From positions 186,001 through 250,000 of the forward strand of contig NZ_JNCS01000002.1 in the NCBI RefSeq assembly GCF_000731985.1: a stretch of DNA of 64,000 nucleotides, in the 5' to 3' direction. This DNA comes from Natrinema altunense. Its GTDB lineage: Archaea > Halobacteriota > Halobacteria > Halobacteriales > Natrialbaceae. A program made the position numbers and the translations under genes. The first letter of the stretch is position 1, and every line of letters starts with the position of its first letter. The notes under the pieces were generated by a model. The model did no database searches. It was not told where the DNA came from and worked only from the letters and a program-made list of their open reading frames with translations. Positions 43,334-51,469 of the stretch are shown here, piece by piece.

Positions 43334-43582
43334 ATGGATACACAGGAACTCAAGCAGCGAGCACACGATCTCGACGTGACCGTCTGGGTCGGTAAGAGCG
43401 GCGTCGACGCCGTCGTCGACGAGCTCGACGATCAACTCTCGAATCGCGACCTCGTGAAGGTCAAATTCCTCCGCGCCGCCCGTGCGGGGAGTTCGACCGA
43501 GGAGAAGGCGGCCGATCTCGCCGACCGCGTGACCGCCGAATTGATCGAGACGCGCGGTCACACGGCAGTCCTCCATCGATGA
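43334..43582 (+). CDS. YhbY/CRM-domain RNA-binding protein
   Basis: 82 aa comprising a single CRM domain: MDTQELKQRAHDLDVTVWVGKSGVDAVVDELDDQLS, then DLVKVKFLRAARAGSSTEEKA. The GxxG-type loop VGKSG is the RNA-binding signature. CRM proteins associate with ribosome precursors and structured RNA. It follows rnp4 on the same strand and overlaps mscS by ATGA. ATG 43334 is chosen over the in-frame ATG 30 bp upstream. Confidence 0.88.
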   Translation: MDTQELKQRAHDLDVTVWVGKSGVDAVVDELDDQLSNRDLVKVKFLRAARAGSSTEEKAADLADRVTAELIETRGHTAVLHR

Positions 43583-44493
43583 GCGGCTGGGTCGAACTGC
43601 TTCCACAGGCCCTCGGACCGATCGGTCGCGGCCTCGCCGGGTTCGGGTTCACCGCCGCGCAGGCCGCCGCCGCGGAGAGCGCGATCAAGTTCGTCATCGC
43701 GCTCGTCGTGATCTGGCTCGTCGGCCGAATCGTCCTCCTGCCGCTCGTTCGCCGAGCGCTCGACCGACGTGAGATCGACGAGCACGCCCAGAACCCGCTG
43801 TTGATGCTGACGCGGTTCGGCATCGGCTTCGGTGCCGTCGCGGTCGCCTTCGGGTTCGCCGACTACGGGAACTTCCTCGTCTCGATGGCCGGCATCGCGG
43901 CGGCCGGGGCGCTCGCCATCGGGCTCGCGATGCAGGACGTGATCTCGAATTTCGTCGCCGGCGTATTCATCTACACCGACAAGCCGTTCCGTATCGGCGA
44001 CTGGATCGAGTGGGACGACGGCACCTACTCGGGTACCGTCGAAGACATCAGTCTTCGCGTGACCCGCGTCAGAACGTTTGACAACGAACTGCTGACCGTT
44101 CCCAACTCGGCGCTTACCGATGGGGTCCTCAAAAATCCGGTCGACGCCGACAAGCTCCGGCTGAAGTTCGTCTTCGGGATCGGCTACGACGACGATATCG
44201 AACGGGCGACCGAAATCATCGTCGAGGAAGCCAAGCGCCACCCCGACATCATGGACGACCCTGCACCGTCGGTGCGACTGACGGAACTCGGCAACTCCGA
44301 CGTGGGCCTCCAGTCGCGGTTCTGGATCGTGAACCCGTCCCGCGCCGACTTCGTCCGGACGCGAGGCGAGTACGTTACCGCGGTCAAACAGCGCTTCGAC
44401 GAGGAGGGGATCGACATCCCCTACCCCGTCCGCACGCTCGAGGGCGGACTCAACCTCGAGAGCGGCCAAAGCGTCGTACAGCCGGCCGAATAA
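43579..44493 (+). CDS. MscS-type mechanosensitive ion channel
   Basis: 304 aa. Three membrane helices occupy roughly residues 20-105 (SAIKFVIALVVIWLVGRIVLL, LLMLTRFGIGFGAVAVAFG). The pore helix is GIAAAGALAIGLAMQDVISNFVAGVFIYTDKPF, the MscS signature. The cytosolic beta domain (FRIGDWIEWDDGTYSGTVEDISLRVTRVRT) and C-terminal cage follow. It releases solutes on hypo-osmotic shock. Its ATG overlaps the yhbY stop. Confidence 0.93.
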   Translation: MSGWVELLPQALGPIGRGLAGFGFTAAQAAAAESAIKFVIALVVIWLVGRIVLLPLVRRALDRREIDEHAQNPLLMLTRFGIGFGAVAVAFGFADYGNFLVSMAGIAAAGALAIGLAMQDVISNFVAGVFIYTDKPFRIGDWIEWDDGTYSGTVEDISLRVTRVRTFDNELLTVPNSALTDGVLKNPVDADKLRLKFVFGIGYDDDIERATEIIVEEAKRHPDIMDDPAPSVRLTELGNSDVGLQSRFWIVNPSRADFVRTRGEYVTAVKQRFDEEGIDIPYPVRTLEGGLNLESGQSVVQPAE

Positions 44494-44924
44494 CGGGACT
44501 CGCAGGGACTGCCGGGTCGGTTCGTCGACGGCGGTCGAAGTGTCGATCGTTGCGTTTGTCGGCGGGTCGAACGCGAACGGGTCCGACGAATGCACCGAGA
44601 ACGGCAGTCGACCCCCGAAATGTCACTGGGGTATTAGCTCCGGACCGTAATAGTAACAGCACCTCCGCCGACTTTTGTGCTACGATTCGAAGCTCGGGAC
44701 GCTCGATCTCCGGCCGGGAGCACGGCTCGAACGACGGTGAGAGCAGTGCGAGCCGGAGGCGGGCAGGCTACTGCCCGTCCTCAGCCGCGAGCGACTGGAG
44801 AGCGAGCGGGCCGTCGACTGCGGTGAGTGAGGACTGGAAGGACGACCGAACGGCAGGAGGCGTGTTTGAACCGTTACCGAGCGAGCACGGCGCGCAGCGC
44901 CGCCGCTCGCCAGAGTGAAATGCC
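44494..44924. other. non-coding stretch with strong hairpins 3' of the SRP RNA
   Basis: No convincing gene. Two stem-forming sequences stand out: gaggcgggcag-gcta-ctgcccgtcctc around 44754-44780 (11-bp stem with one bulge) and gcgagcacggcgcgcagcgccgccgctcgc at 44881-44910, a long GC-rich hairpin just beyond the 3' end of the SRP RNA that may end or process its transcript. Reverse-strand frames here are Ser/Arg-rich and overlap the RNA gene. Confidence 0.5.
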
Positions 44925-45234
44925 GTATGAATGCGGACGACCGCGGTTGCCCGGCGTTCCGGCCGGGGGAATCTCGGTTGCCTTCTCCACCCCGCGACCC
45001 GTCGAGCGACAGGTGTCCGGCGGTCCACTGCTCGCTTCCGCGCCTGATGGGCTGTCGCCGACTAACCACGATGGGTCGTCCCTGCGGACGGCCATCGTAG
45101 ACCGCTGTCCCCGACGGACGAGGCTTCTCTGTTGGCTCCCGAGGCCCCGGTCGGTCTGACCGGACGCCCGCGGTGTTCGGTCCCCGCTAATGACCATAGC
45201 GCGGGTAACGAGCAGGGCCAAACTGCCCGACCTA
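44925..45234 (-). ncRNA. ffs: 7S RNA of the signal recognition particle
   Basis: RNA scaffold of SRP, which binds SRP19 and SRP54 to target membrane proteins. On the reverse strand the helix 8 core reads cagcccatcaggcgcgg then aagcgagcagtggacc (complement of 45022-45054), the symmetric-loop/GGAA-tetraloop element that SRP54 binds. The 5' part ggtcgggcagtttggccctgc starts about 25 bp after a TATA-like cttaagtat (complement of 45258-45266). The length of about 305-310 nt suits archaeal 7S RNA. The ends are estimates (5' about 45231-45238, 3' about 44925-44935). Confidence 0.88.
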
Positions 45235-45257
45235 GTCCATTCCGTAGTAGACGACTG

Positions 45258-45266
45258 ATACTTAAG
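45258..45266 (-). promoter_or_regulatory. TATA box of the SRP RNA gene
   Basis: CTTAAGTAT on the reverse strand, about 25 bp upstream of the estimated 5' end of the 7S RNA, the normal archaeal box A distance. Confidence 0.6.
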
Positions 45267-45366
45267 GGCCTTTCGCATTTTCAGTCGCCGGATACTGATC
45301 GAAATCCACCCGACGGATATCCGACCAACGAGGCCGGAGTCGTAATGCCAAAACTACAACCGATAA

Positions 45367-45852
45367 ATATGTCTACTATCTACGGCCACCCAGCCCTCCC
45401 GATTTGCGCCAGTTTCACATCGGCGCAAATTCCTCCACTCCTTGGCCGTCGGTACGCTCCTGACACTGCAAGGCTGTCTCAGACCGCTCCTCGAGAGTCA
45501 GGAAGAGACGGATCCCGAGACGTACATCGATATTATGAACCTCGAAGGGGCGCCACTGCAAGCCGATCTCGTCGTCCGAGACGAGTCCGACGAGCGATTA
45601 CACGACGCCACCCTCGAGATTGACGCGCGAAACCATGGCAAAACGGAGTCGTTTTCGGGCCAGGCGCGTACCGTCGAGTACACGATCGAAGAAACGCGAC
45701 GCGACGCCGTCACGACCGAGACCGTCGACCTCCCGCCGGATCCGGGGAAGTTGCTGACCGACGACTACGAACAGAAGAAAATTCTCTTTCACTATACGTC
45801 ACAGAGCGGTCTCGAGTACGTCCCCATCGAAACCGAGACTGACGCGTCCTGA
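45367..45852 (+). pseudogene. Tat lipoprotein with no usable start codon (probable 5' frameshift)
   Basis: The frame is open from 45367 and reads SHRRKFLHSLAVGTLLTLQGC, a textbook twin-arginine signal with lipobox, followed by a ~130-aa acidic soluble domain (YIDIMNLEGAPLQADLVVRD, KKILFHYTSQSGLEYVPIET). In this frame there is no ATG or GTG before the signal; the nearest ATG (45369) is in another frame. TTG 45442 would lose the twin arginines. Either a 1-bp shift broke the start, a rare start is used, or the sequence has an error. A TATA-like cgataaatat lies at 45361-45370. Function unknown. Confidence 0.55.
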
Positions 45853-46227
45853 AGTTCCTCGCTCGGGGCTCTCCAACGAGGTTGAAGGACGACCGGAAAC
45901 GGCGACTCCGGTGAGGAATTCTCGAGCGCTTGCTCGAAGTGGTCGGCGGCGATCTCCTCGTCGTCGACCGTCTTGGGGAAGGAACCGGCGGTGGTCGGTC
46001 TTCTTGCGCCCGTGGTTCTCGTCGGTCTGTTCGGCGGTGACGTTCAGCACGCCGTCGTCCCACGCCACCTCGATCACCTCGGTCTCGAAGCCCCGCATGT
46101 CGATCGTGAGGACGAACTCGTCGTCCTTCTCGTATAGTTCGTAGTCGCTCCCGCCGGTGTCTCCGAATCGCTGGGACGGGATGTCGAGGCCTTGCATCCA
46201 GGTGCTGGGTGGGCTCGCTCGCACCAT
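45799..46227 (-). pseudogene. broken Hsp20/alpha-crystallin-type small heat-shock protein
   Basis: Residues 1-75 are a good haloarchaeal Hsp20 start: DYELYEKDDEFVLTIDMRGF and EVAWDDGVLNVTAEQTDENHGRKKTDHRRF. At cttccccaag (about 45977-45986) the frame changes. One C fewer would continue as LPKTVDDEEIAADHFEQALE, the expected family text, but even that frame then departs from the usual C-terminal GVLEV...P segment. The end overlaps the lipoprotein gene on the other strand. So the gene has a frameshift and a lost C-terminal strand. Full-length family members are 130-150 aa with an intact beta-sandwich. Confidence 0.65.
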
Positions 46228-46399
46228 CGCTGATCACCTCGAGCATGATCGATGCTTGTTAACAGCCCACAATAAATTTGACTAATCATGTGGAATCTTA
46301 ACTATTGCCATGGGCCTTGACGGGACGATCGCGGCTCGGCCGCGTTCTCGAGGGCGGTGGAGGAAAAGGCCCATTAGTACGTCGACACATCGTCTACCC

Positions 46400-46723
46400 A
46401 TGGGACTCGGCAGCACTGCGAAGAAGATTCAGACCCTTTCGGATCGGGCCGAAGCGATGTACAAGCAGGTGAAGAAACTCCAGCAGCGGATCACCGGACT
46501 GGAAGAGGAGATGGACGAAACTCACACCACGGTCACGCGCATGGACCACCAGCTCACCGAGCAACGCGCGCTCTTGCTCGCGATCGCCGACGAGCAGGGT
46601 CTCGACGGCGAGCAGATTTTGGCCGACGCAGCGATCGACGAAGCCGAACGCGACGGGACGACGGAGGCCGACGACGGACCTGCGGCCGCCGAAGACGGGG
46701 CGACCGACGCCACGGCCGAATAG
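46400..46723 (+). CDS. coiled-coil haloarchaeal protein (DUF5798-like)
   Basis: 107 aa. Residues 1-70 form a coiled coil (AKKIQTLSDRAEAMYKQVKKL, RITGLEEEMDETHTTVTRMDHQL), and the tail is Ala/Asp/Glu-rich. ATG 46400 is chosen since MGLGSTAKKIQ is the conserved start. It matches a haloarchaeal family recalled as DUF5798; function unknown. Confidence 0.8.
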   Translation: MGLGSTAKKIQTLSDRAEAMYKQVKKLQQRITGLEEEMDETHTTVTRMDHQLTEQRALLLAIADEQGLDGEQILADAAIDEAERDGTTEADDGPAAAEDGATDATAE

Positions 46724-46818
46724 CGATCACACCGCGTCGAGCGCCGTCCGACCCCGGTTGCGTCCCCGAATTTCCCGCTGCGAAAAGCCTAACAACGCGG
46801 GCAACTTTTGCCGAATCG

Positions 46819-47799
46819 ATGACGACCCACGACGAGCCGGTGGACTCGGTGCTCGAGACGATCGGCCGAACTCCGCTCGTTCGGCTCCAGGACGGACCCA
46901 CGGACGTACCGATCTACGCGAAACTCGAGTCGTTCAATCCCGGAGCGAGCATCAAAGACCGGATCGGACAGTACATGCTCGAACGGATGCTCGAGCGCGG
47001 CGATGTCTCGCCGGGCGGGACGATTATCGAGCCGACGGCCGGCAACACGGGTATCGGGCTGGCGGTCGCGGCCGGACAACTGGGACTGGACGCGATTTTC
47101 GTCGTTCCCGAGCGGTTCAGTCTGGAGAAACAGCAGTTGATGTCGGCACTCGGCGGCGAGGTCATCAACACCCCCACCGAAGACGGGATGGATCGCGCGA
47201 TCGAGCGCGCACACGAACTCGCGTCGGAACTCGATAACGCGGCCGTTCCCCAGCAGTTCTCGAATCCGCTGAACACCGAGGCACACTACGAACTGACGGC
47301 TCCCGAAATCTTCGACGCGCTGGACGGCGAGGTGGGAGCGGTCGTCGCCGGCTGTGGGACCGCTGGTACCCTCATGGGGATCGCCCGCTACGCCCTCGAA
47401 CAGGACCCCGAGACCCACGTCGTCGCCGTCGAGCCCGAGGGGTCCGTCTACGGCGAACTCATCGGTGAAGGCCGCGACGAGGGCGAGTACAAGACCGAAG
47501 GGATCGGCACGCACGATACCGATACCAACGAGCTGTTCGATCCGGAACTGGTCGACGACATCGATGCCATCCCGGATCAGGACGCCCACGACGAACTCAA
47601 ACGCCTCGCTCGCGAGGAGGGCCATCTCGTCGCCTCGAGCGCTGGTGCCGCGAGCGTGGCCGCGAAACGAGTCGCCCGCCGGATCGACGATGGTGACCTC
47701 GACGTCCCCCACGAGACGGTCGTCACGCTGTTCCCGGACTCGAGCGAACGCTACCTCTCGAAGGGCATCTATCGCTCGTTCGAGGAGTGGTCGTCGTAG
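46819..47799 (+). CDS. PLP-dependent cysteine synthase / cystathionine beta-synthase family enzyme
   Basis: 326 aa, fold type II PLP enzyme. The PLP-binding Lys is K46 in NPGASIKDRIGQYM. EPTAGNTGIGLA is the substrate loop, and the phosphate loop is GCGTAGTLMG. It condenses an activated serine (O-acetyl- or O-phosphoserine) with sulfide, or makes cystathionine. Length and lack of a C-terminal CBS domain favour cysteine synthase, but the donor cannot be read from sequence. It runs convergently toward the CoA-binding gene. Confidence 0.9.
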   Translation: MTTHDEPVDSVLETIGRTPLVRLQDGPTDVPIYAKLESFNPGASIKDRIGQYMLERMLERGDVSPGGTIIEPTAGNTGIGLAVAAGQLGLDAIFVVPERFSLEKQQLMSALGGEVINTPTEDGMDRAIERAHELASELDNAAVPQQFSNPLNTEAHYELTAPEIFDALDGEVGAVVAGCGTAGTLMGIARYALEQDPETHVVAVEPEGSVYGELIGEGRDEGEYKTEGIGTHDTDTNELFDPELVDDIDAIPDQDAHDELKRLAREEGHLVASSAGAASVAAKRVARRIDDGDLDVPHETVVTLFPDSSERYLSKGIYRSFEEWSS

Positions 47800-47823
47800 A
47801 GCCGTCGACCGTCGAACACCCGT

Positions 47824-48234
47824 CTAGGCGACGAGCCGCCGGTGTTGGACCTTCATACACCGGTCCTGGACGACGTCCCGATCCTCGGACTCCGCGCGGG
47901 CCGCCGCCTCGTCGTCGCGAATCCCCTGCTGGGTCCAAATGACCGCCACGTCATCGCGCTCGAGGGCCGCGTCGACGATCCCGCTGACTTCCTCGCTGGG
48001 CCGGAAGATACAGACCACGTCGATCGCCGCTTCGACATCGGCCAGCGAGTCGTACACCTCGCGGCCGAAAATCTCGTCCGCGTAGGGGTTGACCGGGATC
48101 ACGTCGTAGCCGTGATCGAGCAGGTACTTCGGCACGTCGTGGGCCGCTTTCCCGGGCGTACTCGAACAGCCGACGACGGCGATCGTTTCGTACTCGAGAA
48201 TTTCCGCTATCTCCGCCGTGGATTCGACTGGCAT
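47824..48234 (-). CDS. CoA-binding Rossmann-fold protein (YccU-type)
   Basis: 136 aa. N-terminal strand-loop-helix TIAVVGCSSTPGKAAHDVPKYLLDHGYDVIPVNP, then VDVVCIFRPSEEVSGIVDAAL and IWTQQGIRDDEAA, with the C-terminal VVQDRCMKVQHRRL. This is the single-domain CoA_binding_2 family, homologous to the nucleotide-binding part of succinyl-CoA synthetase. Its biological role is not known. Confidence 0.88.
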   Translation of the reverse strand: MPVESTAEIAEILEYETIAVVGCSSTPGKAAHDVPKYLLDHGYDVIPVNPYADEIFGREVYDSLADVEAAIDVVCIFRPSEEVSGIVDAALERDDVAVIWTQQGIRDDEAAARAESEDRDVVQDRCMKVQHRRLVA

Positions 48235-48315
48235 ACGTGAGCGTACGGGATCAAGGTGCTAAACGTCTCGGGGTACGGGACGGACCCGCGTGGCCGCGGA
48301 CCGCCGTCTCAAGCC

Positions 48316-48948
48316 TTACGTCGACAGCCCGGCCGTCCGGATCGCGGGCTCTTCGCCGTCGGCCGTCTCCTCGAGTTCGATGACGGCGTCGAAAAGCTGT
48401 TTGAGCGTGTTCATCGTCTGATCGTCGTGAGACGTCGAGTCGATGACGTAGATACCGAGCGCATCGGCGCTCTGAATCCGGCCGGTAAACACGTGGAGGA
48501 ACCGGAAAACGGTCTGGAGATCGGAGTACATCAGCAGCGTCGAGACGGAGTGGAGGAGGACGCGGTTTTCGGTGTGACCGCGGGTCTCGTAGAACTCCTG
48601 CAGGAACTCCGAGAGCTTGATCCCGATTCCGGTCATGTCGACGGGCGAGGAGGCGTACTTGATCCGCGGATCGTCGTCCGTCGTTCCGATGCCGCGCTGT
48701 TTCGTGACGCAGTCGACGATCCCGATATCCGGTTCGACGCCCTCGGCGACGTGGTCGTCGAAACTTCCGAGAACCTTGTCGGCGCTGTCCTTCGTAGTGA
48801 CGACGATCGATCCGTCACCGCGGTTTGCGCCGCTCCCGAGGATATCGAACGCGATCCGTCGTTTCCCCGTCAGTGGCGGGCCCGCAACGAGTACGTTTGT
48901 CCCCGGCTCGAGTTCGGCGTCCGGAAGGACATCTGCGAGGTCATACAT
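48316..48948 (-). CDS. RAD55/KaiC-like RecA-superfamily ATPase
   Basis: 210 aa. Residues ~17-32 carry a modified P-loop, GTNVLVAGPPLTGKRRIAFD (GPPLTGK). Then GSIVVTTKDSADKVLGSF, DIGIVDCVTKQRGIG and a Walker B-like ENRVLLHSVSTLLMYSDL follow. There is no second catalytic Glu cluster like KaiC. Haloarchaea have many such stand-alone RAD55-like proteins, often in signalling or DNA context; the role here is unknown. Confidence 0.82.
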   Translation of the reverse strand: MYDLADVLPDAELEPGTNVLVAGPPLTGKRRIAFDILGSGANRGDGSIVVTTKDSADKVLGSFDDHVAEGVEPDIGIVDCVTKQRGIGTTDDDPRIKYASSPVDMTGIGIKLSEFLQEFYETRGHTENRVLLHSVSTLLMYSDLQTVFRFLHVFTGRIQSADALGIYVIDSTSHDDQTMNTLKQLFDAVIELEETADGEEPAIRTAGLST

Positions 48949-49121
48949 ACGGGATACTCACATCGCCGTGGCGACGAGCTGGTACCACAGCCCACTCCGA
49001 AAGCCGGCGCGTTGTATGGAAATACGCAAAGCGGTTTATAGTACTTTTGATTATAAAACACACTGAGCACGTGTGTGGACGGGTCGAACCCGTCTTTCGT
49101 CGGCACTGTCATTTTTTCACG

Positions 49122-49976
49122 TTACACCGTTAGCGAAACGTCGAGGGCGGCACGGCCGACAATAAACGCCAGCGAGGCGAGGAACATCCCGTACTTGAGA
49201 CGCGATTGCCCGACGGTCGGGTCCTCGAAGCTCTCGTAGGCCGCGGCGAGCATGACGGCATCGGCCGGCACGACGACCAATAGGTAGGCGATGCCGAACT
49301 CCCCGCGGAGGAACGGGACCGGACTCGCGACGACCGCGAGGACGAGGAGAACGGCGGCGACGACGAGCGCGCGGCGTTCACCGATCGCGATCGGGAGCGT
49401 GTTCAACCCCTCCTCGCGGTCCCCCTCGATGTCCTCGACGTCTTTGATGATCTCCCGGGTCAGCGTCGCCGTCCCCGCGAGCACGAAGAGGACGACCGCC
49501 GGGCCGATTTCGCCGACCGCCGCAGCCCCGAAGAGAAACGTGCTTCCGACCAGATAGGCCACGAGCGCGTTTCCGAGACCGGGCAGCCCCTTGAAGACCT
49601 CGGTGTACGCGATCAGCGCGAGGAGATTGATGGCCGCGATGGCGATCGCCCGCACCGGTAGCGTGAGCGCAAGCGCGACCGCCCCGGCAAAGAGGACGAC
49701 GCTAAAGACGAGCGCACCGCGCGGACTTACCGCACCGCGGGGAATCGCCCGCTCGGGCTGGTTGATCCGATCGATCTCCCGATCGAAGTAGTCGTTGATC
49801 GCGTTTCCCGCACCGACCGCCAACCCCGTGGCGGCGACCGCCGCGACGACCGCCACCGGCTCCTCGCCCACCCCGCCCGCAACGAAGGCCCCGATAAACG
49901 TCAACACGCTCGCCGCGATCACGTTCACCGGCCGCATCAACTCGAGCATCCCGCGACCCGTCTCGCCGACAGTCAT
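49122..49976 (-). CDS. UbiA-family (S)-2,3-di-O-geranylgeranylglyceryl phosphate synthase
   Basis: 284-aa membrane prenyltransferase that adds the second geranylgeranyl chain to glycerol-1-phosphate in archaeal ether-lipid synthesis. The first Asp motif is NAINDYFDREIDRINQPERAIPRG and the second DVEDIEGDREEGLNTLPI, both fitting UbiA DGGGP synthases. About eight to nine hydrophobic helices are present. It starts MTVGETGRGMLELMRPVNV, the usual entry to the family. Confidence 0.92.
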   Translation of the reverse strand: MTVGETGRGMLELMRPVNVIAASVLTFIGAFVAGGVGEEPVAVVAAVAATGLAVGAGNAINDYFDREIDRINQPERAIPRGAVSPRGALVFSVVLFAGAVALALTLPVRAIAIAAINLLALIAYTEVFKGLPGLGNALVAYLVGSTFLFGAAAVGEIGPAVVLFVLAGTATLTREIIKDVEDIEGDREEGLNTLPIAIGERRALVVAAVLLVLAVVASPVPFLRGEFGIAYLLVVVPADAVMLAAAYESFEDPTVGQSRLKYGMFLASLAFIVGRAALDVSLTV

Positions 49977-50133
49977 ACGCGGGACTGGTCATGCGTGGTG
50001 GTTAAACGGTCCGGTCCGCCGTCGTGGGTTTTGGACGGTCACCGCTCACACGGTGTTCGAGAACGATCGAACGGCGACGAAAACACGGCTCGCGTGGGTC
50101 GCCCGCCTCGACCGGCCATCACCTGCCGGCGTT

Positions 50134-50316
50134 TCAGCGCCACTCCTCGAGATCACAGAGCACGTCGCCCTCGACCTCGAGCCACTTGCTCACCTGCTCG
50201 TCCCCGCTGGCGTCCGCGGGCACGGCCGTCCAGCTCCCCTCGTCGTCCGAGAGGAGCTCGAGCGGCGTCGCACCGGCCTGCGCCTCGTCTGAAACGGTGG
50301 CGTCGGTGTCGGTCAT
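50134..50316 (-). CDS. small conserved haloarchaeal protein (DUF7511-like)
   Basis: 60 aa from ATG 50316. The sequence ELLSDDEGSWTAVPADASGDEQVSKWLEVEGDVLCDLEEWR contains the W-T-x-VP...S-x-WL signature of a small haloarchaeal family I recall as DUF7511. No membrane segment. Function unknown. Confidence 0.72.
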   Translation of the reverse strand: MTDTDATVSDEAQAGATPLELLSDDEGSWTAVPADASGDEQVSKWLEVEGDVLCDLEEWR

Positions 50317-50467
50317 GACACACGTAGCAGTTGGAACTACATAACAAAGACCCCCGACGCCAATTATCATCGGCTGAGAACGACCGGACGGTGTGTGTGT
50401 GTCGTTGCCTGTCGAAATCGGTGCAAATCGAGTGACTTATACGGAACCGGCCGGAACAACACGATGC

Positions 50468-50541
50468 GGGCGCTTAGCTCAGTCTGGACAGAGTACTTGG
50501 CTTCGGACCAAGCTGTCACGGGTTCAAATCCTGTAGCGCCC
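50468..50541 (+). tRNA. tRNA-Arg (anticodon TCG)
   Basis: Full cloverleaf: acceptor GGGCGCT pairs with AGCGCCC. D-arm GCTC...GAGT, anticodon stem CTTGG/CCAAG with loop CTTCGGA giving anticodon TCG (reads CGA codons), and T-arm ACGGGTTCAAATCCTGT. No intron; CCA is not encoded. A TATA-like cttatacgg lies about 33 bp upstream (50433-50441). It stands at the left border of the AT-richer accessory stretch. Confidence 0.95.
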
Positions 50542-50629
50542 ATCCTGTTCCTGCCCGTTTCGGGACCAATATTACTCGGACAGTAGATGTTCTGAGAGTG
50601 CCGTTTTCGCCACTTCAGCCTGTTCTAAA

Positions 50630-50705
50630 TCAAGGGGCTAAATCGGATACAACTTGCTGATTGTTTAATCGTTGGATGTGAACCCCGGTATTCGCCATCC
50701 GCCGA
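50630..50705 (-). pseudogene. remnant of a second DUF4157-type toxin gene (junction fragment)
   Basis: Reads MANTGVHIQRLNNQQVVSDLAP then stop. The first 16 residues match the toxin at 51933-53393 (RMADTGVHIQRLNNQQV, residues 265-281) at protein and DNA level: 50652-50702 equals 52552-52602 with one mismatch. The match ends where the toxin C-terminal domain begins; here a different six-residue end follows. On its 5' side the fragment is cut by the IS element. It looks like the linker of a paralogue, or a displaced toxin tip junction. Confidence 0.65.
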
Positions 50706-51402
50706 GGCATTGTTCAGATTAGCTGGTTCCAGCAGTATGCGTAGCTCTGTAGCCATGTTTCAGCGGTTGCTGGATCGGCGTTTCTGAAGCAGTTACCAAA
50801 CTATGAGGTACGTCGTTTTATGTCTTGGAAAAGACGTTCAACGGCGTTCCGATTTCCATGTTTTTCGTATCGAAATCGGAGCACGAGGTGATGAAGTGCA
50901 GCTTTGAGCCACGGAGCTGAATCAACGAGAAATACGGCGACTTGGACATTGTGCTGCTCTCTCAGTTCATTCAGAAAGATCTCAATAAGTACAGTTGTAC
51001 GCGCTGAATAGAGCTTAACATGGAGAAATTCGTTCGTTTCGGGATTGACAGCAGCGTACAGCCAGTAGCACTGATCGTCAAGTTAGATCACGGTTTCGTC
51101 GAGCGCAACGTGATCCGGCTGGCTTCCCGTTGTTGGCTGTAAATTTGCTTTCTGTACCCAATTATGGATCGGCGATCTCGCCCGCTCGACACCGAACCGT
51201 TCTAAGACTGAAACAGTATCTGTAAGTGACAGTCTCGACAAATCAATCTGGATTCTCAATCGCATCAGCTTGCGCGATGTCGCCTCTCGCTCCACAAAAT
51301 CTAATTGAATGCCACTACTAGAGCCGTTGAAGCGGCTGAGTTCGGGCATGGATACCTAGAATTCTGACCGCCTCGCCTTTCCGATCTTATCTGAACAGCG
51401 CC
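50706..51402 (-). mobile_element. degenerate IS6-family insertion sequence
   Basis: A 697-bp element bounded by imperfect inverted repeats: GGCATTGTTCAGATTAGC at 50706 and GGCGCTGTTCAGATAAGA (complement of 51385-51402). It holds one transposase frame on the reverse strand with two in-frame stops. I see no target-site duplication: the left flank is toxin-remnant DNA and the right flank is unrelated, which suggests that rearrangement followed insertion. Confidence 0.8.
50714..51349 (-). pseudogene. IS6-family transposase with two nonsense codons
   Basis: One continuous 212-codon frame. The N-part reads RFGVERARSPIHNWVQKANLQ and HVALDETVI, then TAA, then LDDQCYWLYAAVNPETNEF, VAVFLVDSAPWLKAALHHL, RNAVERLFQDIKRRTS, then TAG, then FGNCFRNADP, ending WNQLI. 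The DDE residues are recognisable (D in DETVI, D in LVDSAPW, E in NAVERLFQ). Both stops replace sense codons without shifting the frame, so the transposase is inactive through point mutations. Confidence 0.82.
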
Positions 51403-51469
51403 TCTCGCTTAACCGCCACTTCGATTGGATGATCAACCCCTCTACAGTTCGGAGAGCGAGGTATTGAGA

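Noticed and set aside
44640..45240. RNase P RNA in the 44.6-45.2 kb gap
   Set aside because: No CR-I, CR-IV or CR-V consensus on either strand; the SRP helix 8 core fits instead.
50395..50586. Plus-strand 63-aa frame across tRNA-Arg
   Set aside because: It overlaps the complete tRNA cloverleaf.
50706..51402. Frameshift in the IS6 transposase
   Set aside because: The whole 212-codon frame is continuous; the interruptions are two in-frame stop codons, not shifts.
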